A stretch of DNA of 12,190 nucleotides from Candidatus Sivonenia alaskensis PMM_0068 (GCA_949127685.1 CASBPW010000208.1:1-12190), one strand, 5' to 3'. Numbered from the stretch's first letter, positions 1 through 6,712 are shown. Notes: generated by a model from the letters alone, not told the origin. A program made the numbers and translations.

Positions 1-1
1 C

Positions 2-328
2 TCTGACTTGCATATACATTGCACCGAAGAACGTTCCCAATTGCAAAACAAAGAACGAGCCATGCAAATTCTGAGAGCCAAGCTCTTCGATATGCAGTTG
101 AGAGCCCAACAGGATGAAGTTTCCTCGCGCCGCAAAATGCAGGTAGGTTCTGGCGACCGTTCTGAAAAAATCCGCACCTATAACTACAAAGACAACCGCC
201 TGACCGAACACCGCTTGGGAGAAAACTTTGCTCTGAGTAGTGTAGTGGAAGGAGTGATTGAACCAATTATTCAAGCCTGTATTGCCGCAGACCAAAAAGA
301 GAAGTTAGAAGCACTCGCCCAGAGTTAG
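2..328 (+). CDS. prfA: Peptide chain release factor 1, C-terminal part (5' end outside window)
   Basis: This is the last 108 residues of a class I release factor, which reads UAA and UAG stop codons on the ribosome and triggers peptide release. The frame is open from base 2 and ends at TAG 326-328. Visible family wording includes ERSQLQNKERAMQILRAKL, then QVGSGDRSEKIRTYNYKDNR and a C-terminal helix ending in QACIAADQKEKLEALAQS. The RTYNYKDNR segment is characteristic of RF1; RF2 has a different sequence here, so prfA is preferred over prfB. The GGQ catalytic loop and the PxT anticodon-mimic motif lie upstream and cannot be checked. The gene converges on the efflux adaptor gene with only 23 bp between the two stop codons, and I see no terminator hairpin in that gap. 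Confidence 0.95.
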   Translation, partial: SDLHIHCTEERSQLQNKERAMQILRAKLFDMQLRAQQDEVSSRRKMQVGSGDRSEKIRTYNYKDNRLTEHRLGENFALSSVVEGVIEPIIQACIAADQKEKLEALAQS

Positions 329-351
329 ACCATTTAGTGAATAACCGAACC

Positions 352-1653
352 CTAGTCTGTCTGGCCTTTTCGGTTGGAAACCCTTGGAGCATCATCCAGA
401 TTTTGGGAAGAAGCTTTTTGTTCTTCTGTACCTTCTGGCAGAGCGAAGCGCACCCGGTCTCCTTCTTTCATGGGCTGACCACTTCGCACTATGAAGGATT
501 CTCCTGGTTGCAGACCGGATAACACTTCGACCTGGCCTTCTGCCCGTGCTCCCAATTTCACAGGACGCACCACAACCGTTGACGATTCGGTAACGACTAA
601 GACCGTAGGCGATACTCCGGCTTTTTCCTGAACGACTTCTAAGGGCACAATCACTTTCTCACTCGGTTTGGTAAAACGGACTCTAGCCAAGAGTCCACTG
701 CCAATTTTTCCTTGAGGATTGGCCATCATCACCTCTACAGGCACTAAACGAGCCTTAGGGTCTGTGGCTGGTGAAATTCGACTGACGGTGCCAGTAAGCT
801 GCTCCGAAAGGAAAGCATCTAAATTAAGCTGAACTGCTTGCCCAATCCGGATTTTAGGAAGGGTCAGTTCAGAAACTTGAGCCAATACTTTAACCTTACT
901 AAAATCCCCCAGTTTGAGAATCATGTCTCCCGGTCTGAGCAAGCTACCCGGTGCACTCCCACGCTCCATCACAGTGCCAGAAATAGGAGCCACCAACGTG
1001 GTGGAAGCTATTCGTTCCCGCTCTTGTACTACCAGGGTCCTCTGGGTAGCCACCCGAGTTTGGGCCACTTCCAGTGCTCGTGCCTCTACTTGAACATGTT
1101 TCTCTGGTGATTTGAAGGCCTGCTCCGCTTGTTTGAGCATTCTTCGGGCTCGTTCGGCTTCCTGAGAGGAAACAGCCCCTTGTGCCTCAAGTTGCTGGAT
1201 GCGATCAGCTTCCACCTGGGCCGCTTGCAAGTCTATGCGCTGCTCTTCCAGATTCCCCTGGGCATTGCTGCTCTGATTTTGAGCACGGGTTACGTCAGTC
1301 TGTCGAGCCGCAAGCTCACCTTGAGCCCGGTCTAGCTCTGCCATCAGCACGTTGGTATCAACACTGGCAAGGGGTTGACCTTCCTTCACTTGATCCCCGA
1401 CGTCTGCGGCTAGACTCTTCAGTTGTCCCGCCACCTGGACCCTGATGGTTGCTTCCTGTAAAGGCAGCGTAGTACCCACATATTCCGGTTCTCCTCCCAA
1501 AGAGCCGGTTCGGGCAACCGCCACCTCTACCAATGGAAGATCCTCCGTACTAGGAGTGGTCGCTCCGACCTTCTCCCCATTCGGGGCATTCGTACAGGCA
1601 GGCAATGACAACAGGAGTGTCATCAGAATGAGCAGTTTGCCCCAGTCTTTCAA
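352..1653 (-). CDS. Periplasmic adaptor lipoprotein of an efflux system (RND/MFP, HlyD/AcrA family)
   Basis: A 433-residue membrane-fusion protein that would link an inner-membrane pump to an outer-membrane channel. Residues 1-20 form a lipoprotein signal with lipobox LPAC (Cys20 would be lipidated). Residues about 68-100 hold the first half of the lipoyl-like barrel (VQVAGQL, VGDQVKEGQPLASVD). Residues about 101-215 are a Gln/Glu/Ala-rich coiled-coil hairpin, followed by the second lipoyl half (TTLVAPISGTVMERG, 218-232), a beta-barrel (about 253-330) and a membrane-proximal domain ending near 404. The tail from 405 is polar. The start is TTG at 1653: no ATG or GTG lies between it and the upstream in-frame stop, GGGGAG sits 9 nt before it, and the next ATG (residue 11) would destroy the signal peptide. 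No RND or ABC permease gene is adjacent, so the partner pump and substrate are unknown. Confidence 0.9.
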   Translation of the reverse strand: MKDWGKLLILMTLLLSLPACTNAPNGEKVGATTPSTEDLPLVEVAVARTGSLGGEPEYVGTTLPLQEATIRVQVAGQLKSLAADVGDQVKEGQPLASVDTNVLMAELDRAQGELAARQTDVTRAQNQSSNAQGNLEEQRIDLQAAQVEADRIQQLEAQGAVSSQEAERARRMLKQAEQAFKSPEKHVQVEARALEVAQTRVATQRTLVVQERERIASTTLVAPISGTVMERGSAPGSLLRPGDMILKLGDFSKVKVLAQVSELTLPKIRIGQAVQLNLDAFLSEQLTGTVSRISPATDPKARLVPVEVMMANPQGKIGSGLLARVRFTKPSEKVIVPLEVVQEKAGVSPTVLVVTESSTVVVRPVKLGARAEGQVEVLSGLQPGESFIVRSGQPMKEGDRVRFALPEGTEEQKASSQNLDDAPRVSNRKGQTD

Positions 1654-1662
1654 TGGGTAGGA

Positions 1663-1668
1663 CTCCCC
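1663..1668 (-). promoter_or_regulatory. Shine-Dalgarno site deciding the adaptor's TTG start
   Basis: On the minus strand the sequence GGGGAG lies 9 nt upstream of the TTG codon at 1653-1651. With no ATG or GTG available upstream, it supports TTG initiation of the efflux adaptor. Confidence 0.6.
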
Positions 1669-1725
1669 GGTGTAAATATGCTCTCCGGTCTACTGAGATT
1701 CTAAAAGCCTGGGACCGCGAAGACC

Positions 1726-1752
1726 AATATAAATTTTAGGATCAGGGATCAA
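1726..1752 (-). promoter_or_regulatory. Candidate sigma70-type promoter for the efflux adaptor
   Basis: On the minus strand TTGATC (1752-1747) and TATATT (1731-1726) are separated by 15 bp, about 70 bp upstream of the adaptor start. They match the -35 consensus at 4 of 6 bases and the -10 at 5 of 6. The spacer is shorter than ideal. This was chosen by eye in an AT-rich stretch, so it is a weak call. Confidence 0.25.
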
Positions 1753-1769
1753 ATCCACGTGAAACGCTA

Positions 1770-1883
1770 GTTTCAGTCTTACCAGAAAGGCAACCGCTTA
1801 AGCAATGAGCTGTTGTGAAGGGCGAAAGTTGAGATACTCAGCTTTGGAGTTAGGAAAAAAAGATAAAAATCTCAGACTGAAAC
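1770..1883. repeat. 10-bp inverted repeat between tpiA and the adaptor gene
   Basis: GTTTCAGTCT at 1770-1779 is matched exactly by its reverse complement AGACTGAAAC at 1874-1883, with 94 bases between the arms. The spacer 1654-1926 otherwise contains no gene I can support. The repeat could close a long stem in the transcript leaving tpiA or mark two sites for one binding protein. Chance is not excluded. Confidence 0.4.
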
Positions 1884-1926
1884 AAGAGATATCCGGCTTA
1901 TGTCTATTAGTGAAGACCATAGAATT

Positions 1927-2655
1927 CTAATCTACGTAATTAACAATCCGAGCAAAACTTTCTGCTTCTAAACTAGCACCACCCACTAAAGCTCCATCTA
2001 TCTCTGGTTGGGCCATTAACTCATCAATATTGGTGGGCTTTACGGAACCGCCATAGAGAATAGGCACCTGCTCACCCTTGATTCTTTGGCGGATCAGACC
2101 AATTACGCGGTTGGCTTCCTCAGATTCACAGGTTTCCCCAGTGCCAATCGCCCAAATCGGCTCGTAGGCAATAATGACTTGCGCTAAATTCACTCCATCC
2201 AGCCCTTCGTCTAACTGTTGAAAGATAAAGGTTTCCGTTTCGTTATTATCACGCTGGGCTTTAGATTCACCGACACAAACAATCGGAATTAAGTTAGCGG
2301 CTAAAACAGCTTGGGTGCGCTTCAAAACGGTCTGATTTGTTTCTCCAAAATATTCTCGGCGCTCACTATGACCAATCACGACATGGGTAACCTTCAACTC
2401 CTGAAGCATGGGCGCTGAAATTTCTCCCGTGAAAGCTCCCTCTTTTTCCCAGTGAAGATTTTGAGCCCCTACCCCAACGTTTTGACCTTCTAAGCCTTCA
2501 GCCAATGTTTCAAGACTGGTATAGGGACTGCACAACACCACATTGCGATCGCTAGAACGATTTTGGATCATCGGCACAAATGTTGCCAGGTATTCCCGCG
2601 TCTGGGCACGGGTTTTATACATTTTCCAGTTTCCGGCAATGACGATGCTACGCAA
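1927..2655 (-). CDS. tpiA: Triosephosphate isomerase
   Basis: A 242-residue cytosolic TIM-barrel enzyme that interconverts dihydroxyacetone phosphate and glyceraldehyde 3-phosphate in glycolysis and the Calvin cycle. The catalytic set is complete: Asn9 and Lys11 in AGNWKM, His96 in VIGHSERR, and Glu165 in AYEPIWAIGTG. The phosphate-gripping segments YGGSVKP (201-207) and GALVGGASL (221-229) are present. The length is normal for the family. The start is TTG at 2655, with AAGGAA about 11 nt upstream; this places the conserved IAGNWKM at the expected distance from the N-terminus. The gene is divergent from the PrsW-fusion gene across a 260-bp spacer. The efflux adaptor lies 273 bp downstream on the same strand, too far to assume an operon. 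Confidence 0.96.
   Translation of the reverse strand: MRSIVIAGNWKMYKTRAQTREYLATFVPMIQNRSSDRNVVLCSPYTSLETLAEGLEGQNVGVGAQNLHWEKEGAFTGEISAPMLQELKVTHVVIGHSERREYFGETNQTVLKRTQAVLAANLIPIVCVGESKAQRDNNETETFIFQQLDEGLDGVNLAQVIIAYEPIWAIGTGETCESEEANRVIGLIRQRIKGEQVPILYGGSVKPTNIDELMAQPEIDGALVGGASLEAESFARIVNYVD
2545..2552. repeat. HIP1-type octamer palindrome GCGATCGC
   Basis: One copy of the GCGATCGC palindrome, which is over-represented in many cyanobacterial genomes, lies inside tpiA. I found no second copy in the window. It agrees with a cyanobacterial origin but is not diagnostic alone. Confidence 0.6.
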
Positions 2656-2915
2656 GTTTTCTTTTCCTTATGTACGGGGATCTAACAAGATTTGAAAATC
2701 GAAAAGTCAGGGTCTCTCCGGAATATTCCTCTGCCCGTGACCTTCAAAACCTTTAGATTTCATGAAAAGGTCAAGCAAAGGTATAGGAAGGGCACAGATA
2801 AATGACCCGCCCAAGTGGGCATATAGAGTTTACCAGGGAACGAAGAATCTCCATCCCCTACAATGGGCAAACTGGGTTTAATAGTCCAACCCGTGCTTTT
2901 CCGTAAACACGCTTT
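2656..2915. promoter_or_regulatory. Divergent control region between tpiA and the PrsW-fusion gene
   Basis: This 260-bp spacer must hold the promoters for both tpiA (minus) and the fusion gene (plus). It contains three inverted repeats: the perfect palindrome GGAATATTCC (2720-2729), a pair of 7-bp arms TGACCTT/AAGGTCA (2738-2744 and 2767-2773, 22-nt loop), and GCCCA-AG-TGGGC (2809-2820). Any of these could be an operator. I could not place a convincing -35/-10 pair for either gene. The fusion gene's ATG at 2916 has no clear Shine-Dalgarno sequence. Confidence 0.4.
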
Positions 2916-4745
2916 ATGAATCCACCTGTCCCTCAAGCCTATTTTCTCATTGCCGCAGCAATCGCCCCGGCAGTGCTTCTGATGGCAGCTTTGGCTGTCC
3001 GAATCGAGAAACGTCAGTGGACCTTGCCTCGGTCTTTATCGAGTATTGCCCTTGCCATCCTGGGAGGCTTAGGTGCGGCCTTTTTTGCCTATTGGCTAGA
3101 AACAGCGCTCACGGTGAAGCCCTGGGGAATCACCAACCTTGGAATGCTTGCCGTCTTTACCTTCTTAGGGGTGGGCTTGGTAGAAGAAGGTGCTAAATAC
3201 CTCATGTTTAGGGCGCTGCTCTGGCCCAATAAGCAATTCAAAGAGCCCTACGATGGCGTGCTCTACGCAGGCATTATTGGACTAAGTTTTGGGGCCATTG
3301 AGAACATCTATTACGTCTTAGAAAATGGCTTGAATACCGCACTGCTCAGAGCATTTACCGCAGTGCCGATGCATGGCTTGTTAGGCGTACTCCTGGGCTG
3401 GTATCTGGGGAAAGCCAGAGTCGAAGAGAGTACCGAAGGGAAAAAGGCTTCTTGGGGATTTCTCCTGCAAGGACTTTTCTGGGCAACGGTAGCCCACGGT
3501 TTCTATGACTTCTTGGCCTTCCAGACCAACCCTTTTGCCGAATGGGGATTGTGCATTTTTCTAGGCTGGTTTGCGTGGTTAGGCTTTCGTCTAGCCCAAA
3601 AAAGCCGGGCCATTTCTCCTGCCTGGGGCGGGACAGCGCCACAACCGGCTCCGGCCTGGGTACCCCCTGCCGTTATCCCTCGTAACCCGGTTCTTGCCGC
3701 CCTTTGCTCTGTTATTCCAGGTGGAGGACAAGCCTATAACAAAGAATGGCAGAAGGGCGGATTTTTGTTTGGGGTAGGCCTAGTCAATGCCTCTCTATTC
3801 AGCTTTACTTGGCTTCTCCTCAGTTTTCCGCTGGGAATGCTCATCCTATTGGAGTCCTGGGGTCTGAGCCTTGGCAAAGAACCTTTGAAATTCGTCTCCA
3901 GTCTCATTGAATCCCCTGTGCTTTGGCTGTTGGGAGGTCTTAGTGGAATCTTTTGGATATATGGAATTTGGGATGCCTACCGTACTGCTAAATTACAGAA
4001 GTTTGACTATCTGGAACCCCCTGTTGCCCGCAGAAAGACTGTCCAATCAATCTCTGGCTCCTACTTAGGTCATCTGGCGCTCTTGGTTCTTTTTGTTCTT
4101 GTCCCTATTCTCCAAGGAGGAGGGGGGGGAGGAGAGCCAGGCAGTAGAATTGAGTTTGATCTCGTCAGTGACCCCCAGACCCTCAACGGCCATGACAAGA
4201 AGCCAGAAGGAAGCAAAGATGGCAAAGATGCCAAAAATATCAAAGAAAGCCCCTCCGTGCTGGCTCAAAAAGCACCCGATGAGAAGGGCACGGTAGCCAA
4301 ACAACAAGCCCCCAAGAAAGCCCAAAGGAGAGCAGGTGTCCCTCGTTCCTACAGCGATTACCTGTCCTATCAAATTCGTTTGTACCACGATAGGTACTTC
4401 GACCACACCAACCCTGAACAATACACTGTGGTCCGGTATCGCATTATGCCTTCTGGGGAAATTGCCTCGGCGGAGGCCCTCCAAGAACACAGCACGACCT
4501 CTCCCGAAAATTCTGCTTTAGCGGTACAGACGATTCAAAGCATGGGACCGCTAGAGCCCCTACCTCCAGGCACGGGAGAAGTGGAAGTGGTAGAGCTTTT
4601 CTGGAATGGCGTAACCATCGGTCGTCCCGGCAGTTTGGAAGAACGGCTGAGTAGTTTGCCGGATGGTCGCTGGATTAGCCCCGTCGATAGTCCATCGGAA
4701 CCACCCCAACCTTCCCTGGGTCCTCAGACTACAAGTCCCGGCTAG
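2916..4745 (+). CDS. PrsW-type intramembrane metalloprotease fused to a second membrane module and a TonB/TolA-like C-terminal domain
   Basis: A 609-residue inner-membrane protein with at least three parts. Residues 1-228 match the PrsW family of membrane-embedded metalloproteases, with all its signature residues: E90-E91-x-x-K94, FGAIEN (125-130), His153 in PMHG and His194 in VAHGFYD. Residues about 255-360 form a separate module of hydrophobic helices, beginning NPVLAALCSVIPGGGQAYN and ending IYGIWDAYRTAK, which resembles a widespread bacterial TM2-like membrane unit. Residues about 382-400 are one more helix, followed by six glycines, a Lys/Asp/Pro-rich linker (about 410-475), and residues about 478-565 resembling a TonB/TolA C-terminal domain (VVRYRIMPSGEIASAEAL, then a Pro-rich PLEPLPPG). 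The tail is Pro/Ser-rich. The TonB-like part would lie in the periplasm. Peptidase activity and energy transduction are inferred from family resemblance; substrate and partner are unknown. The first part is near certain, the C-terminal call fairly sure, the middle module tentative. Confidence 0.85.
   Translation: MNPPVPQAYFLIAAAIAPAVLLMAALAVRIEKRQWTLPRSLSSIALAILGGLGAAFFAYWLETALTVKPWGITNLGMLAVFTFLGVGLVEEGAKYLMFRALLWPNKQFKEPYDGVLYAGIIGLSFGAIENIYYVLENGLNTALLRAFTAVPMHGLLGVLLGWYLGKARVEESTEGKKASWGFLLQGLFWATVAHGFYDFLAFQTNPFAEWGLCIFLGWFAWLGFRLAQKSRAISPAWGGTAPQPAPAWVPPAVIPRNPVLAALCSVIPGGGQAYNKEWQKGGFLFGVGLVNASLFSFTWLLLSFPLGMLILLESWGLSLGKEPLKFVSSLIESPVLWLLGGLSGIFWIYGIWDAYRTAKLQKFDYLEPPVARRKTVQSISGSYLGHLALLVLFVLVPILQGGGGGGEPGSRIEFDLVSDPQTLNGHDKKPEGSKDGKDAKNIKESPSVLAQKAPDEKGTVAKQQAPKKAQRRAGVPRSYSDYLSYQIRLYHDRYFDHTNPEQYTVVRYRIMPSGEIASAEALQEHSTTSPENSALAVQTIQSMGPLEPLPPGTGEVEVVELFWNGVTIGRPGSLEERLSSLPDGRWISPVDSPSEPPQPSLGPQTTSPG
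4122..4129 (+). repeat. Homopolymer G8 run inside the PrsW-TonB-like fusion gene
   Basis: Eight consecutive G bases encode part of a six-glycine stretch just after the last transmembrane helix. Loss of one G would shift translation into a frame that ends at 4294-4296, removing the whole TonB-like domain but leaving the protease part. Such runs can slip during replication and are also prone to sequencing error. Confidence 0.7.
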
Positions 4746-4878
4746 GCCAATCTGAACTAAATCGCAGTACGTCGAAGAGGAATCATCTCGCTCATCAACA
4801 CTAGCGAAGCAATTTTTAAACACTGAATGGGCCAAAAAAACAATAATTTTGTGTTTCTTCAGACTAGAATCTTGATGT
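4746..4878. other. Convergent spacer between the PrsW-fusion gene and the glycosyltransferase gene
   Basis: These 133 AT-rich bases lie between two converging stop codons. AAACAC (from about 4818) and GTGTTT (near 4851) could pair over a loop of about 27 nt, and a run of seven A at about 4835 would give a U run on the minus strand. This is too loose to call a terminator with confidence. Confidence 0.25.
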
Positions 4879-6054
4879 CTACAAGAGATCCGAATAAATT
4901 TTAGCTAACCTCTGTCCCTGAGTATAAGAATTATATTCGGTTTCTACACGCTTGCGTCCTGCTGTAACCATTGGATGCCACTGTTCAGGGTTGTTGATCA
5001 ACCACTTCAACAAATTAACCAATCCCAAGATATCGCGCTCTTCCGCTAATAAACCAGTTTCTCCATGATGAATAACTTCTGGAATATCACAATGTCTCGT
5101 GCTAACAATTGGCATACCTGTTGCCGCAAGGTCTAAGAGACTAACGGGTGCTCCACCTTCTGTATCACCATCACTTGCCGTAACGCTTGAAGAAATAAAT
5201 ATGTGGTGCTTGTAGGCCTCTTCCAATAGGACTTTGTAAGGTTGATAACCTAGTAATCGAGTTTTTGGAGCCAAGTTATGCTCCCTTATAATAGATAGTA
5301 TTTTCTGCTTTTCTTGTTGATTCCGTAGTTCCTTATTAGCATCACCTATTATTGTAATTTCTAGATCAACGTAAAATTGCAATTTCCCTAAAGCTTCTAG
5401 AGCATAAGGAATACCTTTCTTTTCCCTAAAGCCTGCAGCAATCAGTACTTTTAATGGTTCACCTAAATTCCAAACCCTTGATTGAAAGGCAATACTATCA
5501 ACATCTACGCCTAAGTGTTGAACCTTGACTTTCTGCTGGGGGCATCCTAAATTAATAATGCACTGGGCCATGTAAGAGCCTTCACAGAGGATTAGATCAA
5601 CGTTTTCAAATAGCTCCTTGTATCTTTTGCGCCATCGGGGTTCGCTCTTTGGTAATTGACTGATATCCCATCCATAAAATGTAACTACATGACAAATACC
5701 TAAATTCTTTGCCAATTTTAGATCTTCCCATCCAATGTGACCAAAGTGAGAATGTAGAATATTTGCCTGCTCCCGGTTAGCTATATCTCCCAGAGATTGC
5801 AGGTGGCGGAAAATCCCAGTTTTACGTAATCCTTTATCCTTAAAATATTTCCACTTAGGACCAGCGCTTAAGTTGTGAATGTTGGGTAAAGAAAAGTAAT
5901 CTAGGTTTGCTGTCCTTTCACAAAAGATATGACTTTCTATACTACTAGGCAAATTCTGCAATTGATGAAACAGCCAGATTTGATTCTGGTCTAACCACAG
6001 AGGAATGTGGTTTATGACTTTAACTTTTTTAAATTCTTGTTCAAGTAAAATCAT
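4879..6054 (-). CDS. Family 4 glycosyltransferase (WcaL-like)
   Basis: A GT-B fold retaining glycosyltransferase of 391 residues, likely acting in the cytosol at the membrane in exopolysaccharide, O-antigen or glycolipid synthesis. Counting from the ATG at 6054, the N-terminal half carries HSHFGHIGWED (101-111), typical of the acceptor side of WcaL-like enzymes. The C-terminal half carries HLGVDVDSIAF (180-190), the donor-binding REKKG (210-214) and DGDTEGGAPVSLLDLAATG (295-313). In the E-x7-E region the second acidic residue appears as Asp308. A TTG four codons upstream (6066) is an alternative start; neither has a Shine-Dalgarno sequence, so ATG is preferred. Composition is strongly AT-rich (20 G+C in 60 at 5281-5340, against 34 in 60 at 3481-3540), suggesting transfer. 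It stands alone with no other polysaccharide genes nearby. Donor and acceptor sugars are unknown. Confidence 0.85.
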   Translation of the reverse strand: MILLEQEFKKVKVINHIPLWLDQNQIWLFHQLQNLPSSIESHIFCERTANLDYFSLPNIHNLSAGPKWKYFKDKGLRKTGIFRHLQSLGDIANREQANILHSHFGHIGWEDLKLAKNLGICHVVTFYGWDISQLPKSEPRWRKRYKELFENVDLILCEGSYMAQCIINLGCPQQKVKVQHLGVDVDSIAFQSRVWNLGEPLKVLIAAGFREKKGIPYALEALGKLQFYVDLEITIIGDANKELRNQQEKQKILSIIREHNLAPKTRLLGYQPYKVLLEEAYKHHIFISSSVTASDGDTEGGAPVSLLDLAATGMPIVSTRHCDIPEVIHHGETGLLAEERDILGLVNLLKWLINNPEQWHPMVTAGRKRVETEYNSYTQGQRLAKIYSDLL

Positions 6055-6157
6055 ATTTGAAATCAAACGTTAAAGTGGGTGGACCAAATGGGAAACAACG
6101 CAGGTTTGCCAGAAATACCTGTCTGGAGAGGACTCTAGCTTAGGCGATACTGTCTTT

Positions 6158-6166
6158 TTTATAGCA
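6158..6166 (-). promoter_or_regulatory. Candidate extended -10 promoter for the glycosyltransferase gene
   Basis: On the minus strand TGCTATAAA fits the extended -10 pattern TGnTATAAT with one mismatch. No good -35 lies at 17 bp, which an extended -10 promoter can tolerate. Transcription would start near 6151, leaving a leader of about 97 nt before the ATG at 6054. Confidence 0.35.
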
Positions 6167-6376
6167 ACCCACTTACCTTATTCGAGCTGGGTACCATGAT
6201 GGGATTATTAAACATTAGCCGCATATAGCATAGATCGTGTTTTTCTCTCAATGCTATTTTGCAGTGCTCATGCTTTTTGATTAATTTTACATACCTTTTA
6301 TGGCAAAATAATCCGTATATCAGCAGGTTAATAGCCATGCATATTAAGTAGTTACACCTAGTCTGAAAATCTGCTG

Positions 6377-6382
6377 TACAAT
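6377..6382 (+). promoter_or_regulatory. Candidate -10 element immediately upstream of the Rieske gene
   Basis: TACAAT (5 of 6 matches to TATAAT) ends 9 bases before the ATG at 6392, so the transcript would have almost no leader. TTACAC at 6352-6357 is a poor -35 at 19 bp. The absence of any Shine-Dalgarno sequence fits a leaderless or near-leaderless mRNA, but this is an eye-picked match. Confidence 0.25.
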
Positions 6383-6391
6383 TCAGCTCTG

Positions 6392-6712
6392 ATGGTTCCT
6401 ATTTTTACTGAAGTATGCAGAGTGGAGGAAGTCCCTCCAGGCACCGGAAGATTAGTGATGGGCCCTTTTGATAAGCCCATGGCTCTGTTTAATGTGGCTG
6501 GGAATTTTTTTGCTATCAACGCTATATGTCCTCATATGGGAGGACCCCTACAGAGTGGCAAAGTAGTAGGCAAGGTTATTTACTGCCCGTGGCACCAGTG
6601 GAGTTTTTGTGTGGATACAGGAGAAGCAGACCATCCCGGAGGACACCGAATTTCTGCTTACCAGGTTAAAGTCCAGGAAGGAGCTGTTCTCGTTGGCTGG
6701 CTAAAGCAGTGA
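6392..6712 (+). CDS. Small stand-alone Rieske [2Fe-2S] protein
   Basis: A 106-residue soluble protein consisting of one Rieske domain. The cluster ligands are complete: Cys46-Pro-His48 in CPHMGGPL and Cys65-Pro-Trp-His68 in CPWHQWSF, with 16 residues between the two motifs as usual in Rieske-type ferredoxins. There is no signal peptide or membrane anchor, so it is not the cytochrome b6f or bc1 subunit. It resembles ferredoxin components of ring-hydroxylating dioxygenases and NirD-like small proteins, and would transfer electrons in the cytosol. No oxygenase, reductase or nitrite reductase gene lies nearby, so its partner is unknown. The start is ATG with no Shine-Dalgarno sequence; residues 5-15 (FTEVCRVEEVP) fit the normal beginning of such domains. 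Confidence 0.88.
   Translation: MVPIFTEVCRVEEVPPGTGRLVMGPFDKPMALFNVAGNFFAINAICPHMGGPLQSGKVVGKVIYCPWHQWSFCVDTGEADHPGGHRISAYQVKVQEGAVLVGWLKQ

Larger units (their letters stand above)
6055..6391. other. AT-rich divergent spacer between the glycosyltransferase and Rieske genes
   Basis: This spacer of about 337 bp has no coding region I can support. It holds a candidate promoter for each flanking gene (listed separately). A 7-bp inverted repeat, ATAGCAT (6225-6231) and ATGCTAT (6252-6258), has a 20-nt loop. In the would-be leader of the glycosyltransferase there are two overlapping short stems that cannot form together: CAGGT/ACCTG (6101-6105 with 6117-6121) and CCAGA/TCTGG (6109-6113 with 6122-6126). 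These stems are short and may be chance. Confidence 0.4.

Noticed and set aside
4065..4490. A 141-codon minus-strand reading frame
   Set aside because: It overlaps the PrsW-fusion gene at the helix, linker and TonB-like region; the plus-strand reading has clear domain motifs, so this is a shadow.
4746..4878. Possible bidirectional terminator between the converging fusion and glycosyltransferase genes
   Set aside because: The only pairing found is 6 bp over a loop of about 27 nt, with the A/T run inside the loop and not after the stem.
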